From a virus: DNA of 52,698 nt. The stretch is taken from IMG/VR virus record IMGVR_UViG_3300021083_000495, positions 1-52,698 of that record, one strand, 5' to 3'. Shown here piece by piece: positions 51,504 to 52,698 of this stretch (positions are counted from its first letter, which is position 1; the number at the start of each line of letters is the position of its first letter). A model generated the notes under the pieces. The model was given only the letters and a program-made list of their open reading frames with translations, made no database searches and had not been told where the DNA came from. The position numbers and the translations under genes are program-made.

Positions 51504-52698
51504 CGTCGTACTGAATCAACTCCGGCACAATCATCTTCTGAGCGAGAATATTCGGTAATCCGATCATTTTTATTCGCTTCTTAAGGCCCAGAAGCCGCGC
51601 CTCCAACTCCATTAGTTTAGAGAATCGGTAGAGTATCACCATCGGTGTCTCAAACGCCGCAGCTTCCAGCGTTGCCGTGCCGGAACATGTTAGAAGCACA
51701 TCACTGTGCGCCATTACCTCGGTGGTTGCCCCTTTAACGATTACGATCGGCGGCAAAGCGCGATCGGCGGCCGAGCGAAGTTTATCGGATCGTTGCCCCG
51801 CGGTTTCACGATCTCGCAGGGTCGACTCCGGCACGACTAGCCCTTCCACGGTAACCAACATGCGTTGCGTCTTGCCGGTCAGTGCGTTTGCAGTACGCGT
51901 CACGGGCCGTATGATACGAGTTTCCGCCTCGCGAACAAACTCCAACCAGGCGCTGCCCAGTCGCTCGCGTAGGTCATCATCCTGGCTGAGATAAGCCGCG
52001 ATCCGTTCGCGAGAAATGCCCGGCGCTACACCGATGACAAACTGCGCATCCTTTACGGACCGATAGATGATCCTTGCTGCATCCAACAGTACTGGGAGCA
52101 GATACTCGATTTCGTGCAATCTGCTGCCAGGCAGAAGGCCGATAATTGGTCTGCTTGCATCAAGCCCAAAGAGTTCCGCGAATTCTCTTCGACTCACACC
52201 CGTTAATGTGCGTTCTATAACCGGATGACCAACATTTACGGCATTGGCGCCAAGTCCACGAAAGCGCTCCGCTGACCATTCAAAGGGAACAACGAGCAGG
52301 TCAGTAATACGTGCGAGGTTAGCGCCCTTGGTGCCGGTTCGTCGCCAGGCTGCACCGGGTGGAAAGTACCAGCATACTTTCAGCCCCAATCGTTTGGCTT
52401 CACGAGCCACTCTACGGTTGAATGCGCCAAAATCGATGAGTACAACGACATCCGGTCGACGCTCTCTAAGCGCCTTGATAGCTACAGGAAGGACTTTAAA
52501 GCGGAGTAGTGGGTATTTGGCAATCGCCTGGGAAATACTGATTACGCCCCATCCGGCGCTATCCACAAGTACGTCGACGCCGGCATCACGCATACACTCG
52601 GAGCCCAGACCCCACAGCACGACGCCTGGCTGCAGCAGATGTATCTCCCTTGCCAGTGCGCCGCCTATCAGGTCGCCAGAAGTCTCGCCAGAAATAAT
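51409..52698 (-). CDS. lpxB: lipid-A-disaccharide synthase, truncated at both ends
   Basis: This is a GT19 glycosyltransferase that joins UDP-2,3-diacylglucosamine and lipid X into the lipid A disaccharide at the inner membrane of Gram-negative bacteria. The 5' end runs off the window (the first visible residues are 'IISGETSGDLIGGALARE', matching the family N-terminus). Other signatures: 'PDVVVLIDFGAFN', 'CWYFPPGAAWR', 'IGLLPGSRLHEIEYLLP', 'LLTCSGTATLEAA' and 'GLPNILAQKMIVPELIQ'. About 70 residues between 'GVAPGISRER' and 'VIVKGATTEVM' are an unusual insertion. At the 3' end homology stops after 'LLNDAEVRFEM' (about 51437); the last residues to the stop at 51409 come from phage sequence. Composition is clearly GC-richer than the phage part. 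Confidence 0.85.
   Translation of the reverse strand: MISGETSGDLIGGALAREIHLLQPGVVLWGLGSECMRDAGVDVLVDSAGWGVISISQAIAKYPLLRFKVLPVAIKALRERRPDVVVLIDFGAFNRRVAREAKRLGLKVCWYFPPGAAWRRTGTKGANLARITDLLVVPFEWSAERFRGLGANAVNVGHPVIERTLTGVSRREFAELFGLDASRPIIGLLPGSRLHEIEYLLPVLLDAARIIYRSVKDAQFVIGVAPGISRERIAAYLSQDDDLRERLGSAWLEFVREAETRIIRPVTRTANALTGKTQRMLVTVEGLVVPESTLRDRETAGQRSDKLRSAADRALPPIVIVKGATTEVMAHSDVLLTCSGTATLEAAAFETPMVILYRFSKLMELEARLLGLKKRIKMIGLPNILAQKMIVPELIQYDATPENIALHTLTLLNDAEVRFEMKLNQRPFP

Noticed and set aside
51677-51994. Open frame of 105 codons on the plus strand opposite lpxB
   Set aside because: It is the antisense of conserved LpxB sequence, with Ser/Arg-rich composition typical of a GC-rich shadow frame.

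Overview
The window is a piece of a large tailed-phage genome with a contractile tail (myovirus type), AT-rich and tightly packed. Evidence for this is a baseplate J-like protein next to a gpI-like tail protein, a tail sheath followed by a tail tube, a putative prohead protease followed by a scaffold-like protein, three traces of homing endonucleases, and many start/stop overlaps of the TAATG or ATGA type. The size of the virion proteins (1215-residue sheath, 1582-residue baseplate protein, 2561-residue internal or structural protein) suggests a jumbo-class phage. The host cannot be read from the phage part. No tRNA, rRNA or CRISPR array was seen, and no gene-free stretch exceeds about 300 bases.

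Layout. 1-15.7 kb: adhesin and baseplate genes on the plus strand, ending in small tail-associated genes. 15.7-23.5 kb: a non-structural block with a glutaredoxin-like protein, an XPD/DinG-type helicase with four candidate Fe-S cysteines, several small unknown genes, a DUF1599/Nmad1 protein, a zinc-ribbon/MazG-like fusion and an HExxH metallopeptidase. About 21.7-23.2 kb of this is visibly more GC-rich than its surroundings. 23.6-37.7 kb: a second virion block with putative connector proteins, sheath, tube and a 629-residue acidic protein, interrupted by a two-gene minus-strand insert (26.1-26.7 kb) with its own promoter, an HNH endonuclease (29.8 kb) and a NUMOD3-like fragment (27.3 kb). 37.7-41.5 kb: a Hef-like endonuclease whose start codon abuts a terminator, then three minus-strand accessory genes including a DUF932 gene. 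41.6-49.3 kb: one giant modular gene. 49.4-51.4 kb: putative prohead protease and scaffold.

At about 51.43 kb the phage sequence ends abruptly. The rest of the window is a GC-richer, bacterial-type lpxB gene on the minus strand that lacks its natural C-terminus. The scaffold gene reads straight into lpxB antisense sequence. The major capsid gene that would be expected after protease and scaffold is absent. This is either a chimeric assembly join or a real recombination junction, so the lpxB gene should not be used to infer the phage host without checking.

The most interesting content is the giant protein. Its duplicated modules are separated by recurring Ala/Ser-rich linkers, and it contains a putative ADP-ribosyltransferase-fold segment, a PcfJ-like segment, a nucleotidyltransferase-like segment and Cys clusters. 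The protease gene lies directly downstream, so a processed, injected effector or internal-head polyprotein is a reasonable hypothesis. A second theme is a beta-rich module of about 70 residues scattered through at least four different virion proteins.
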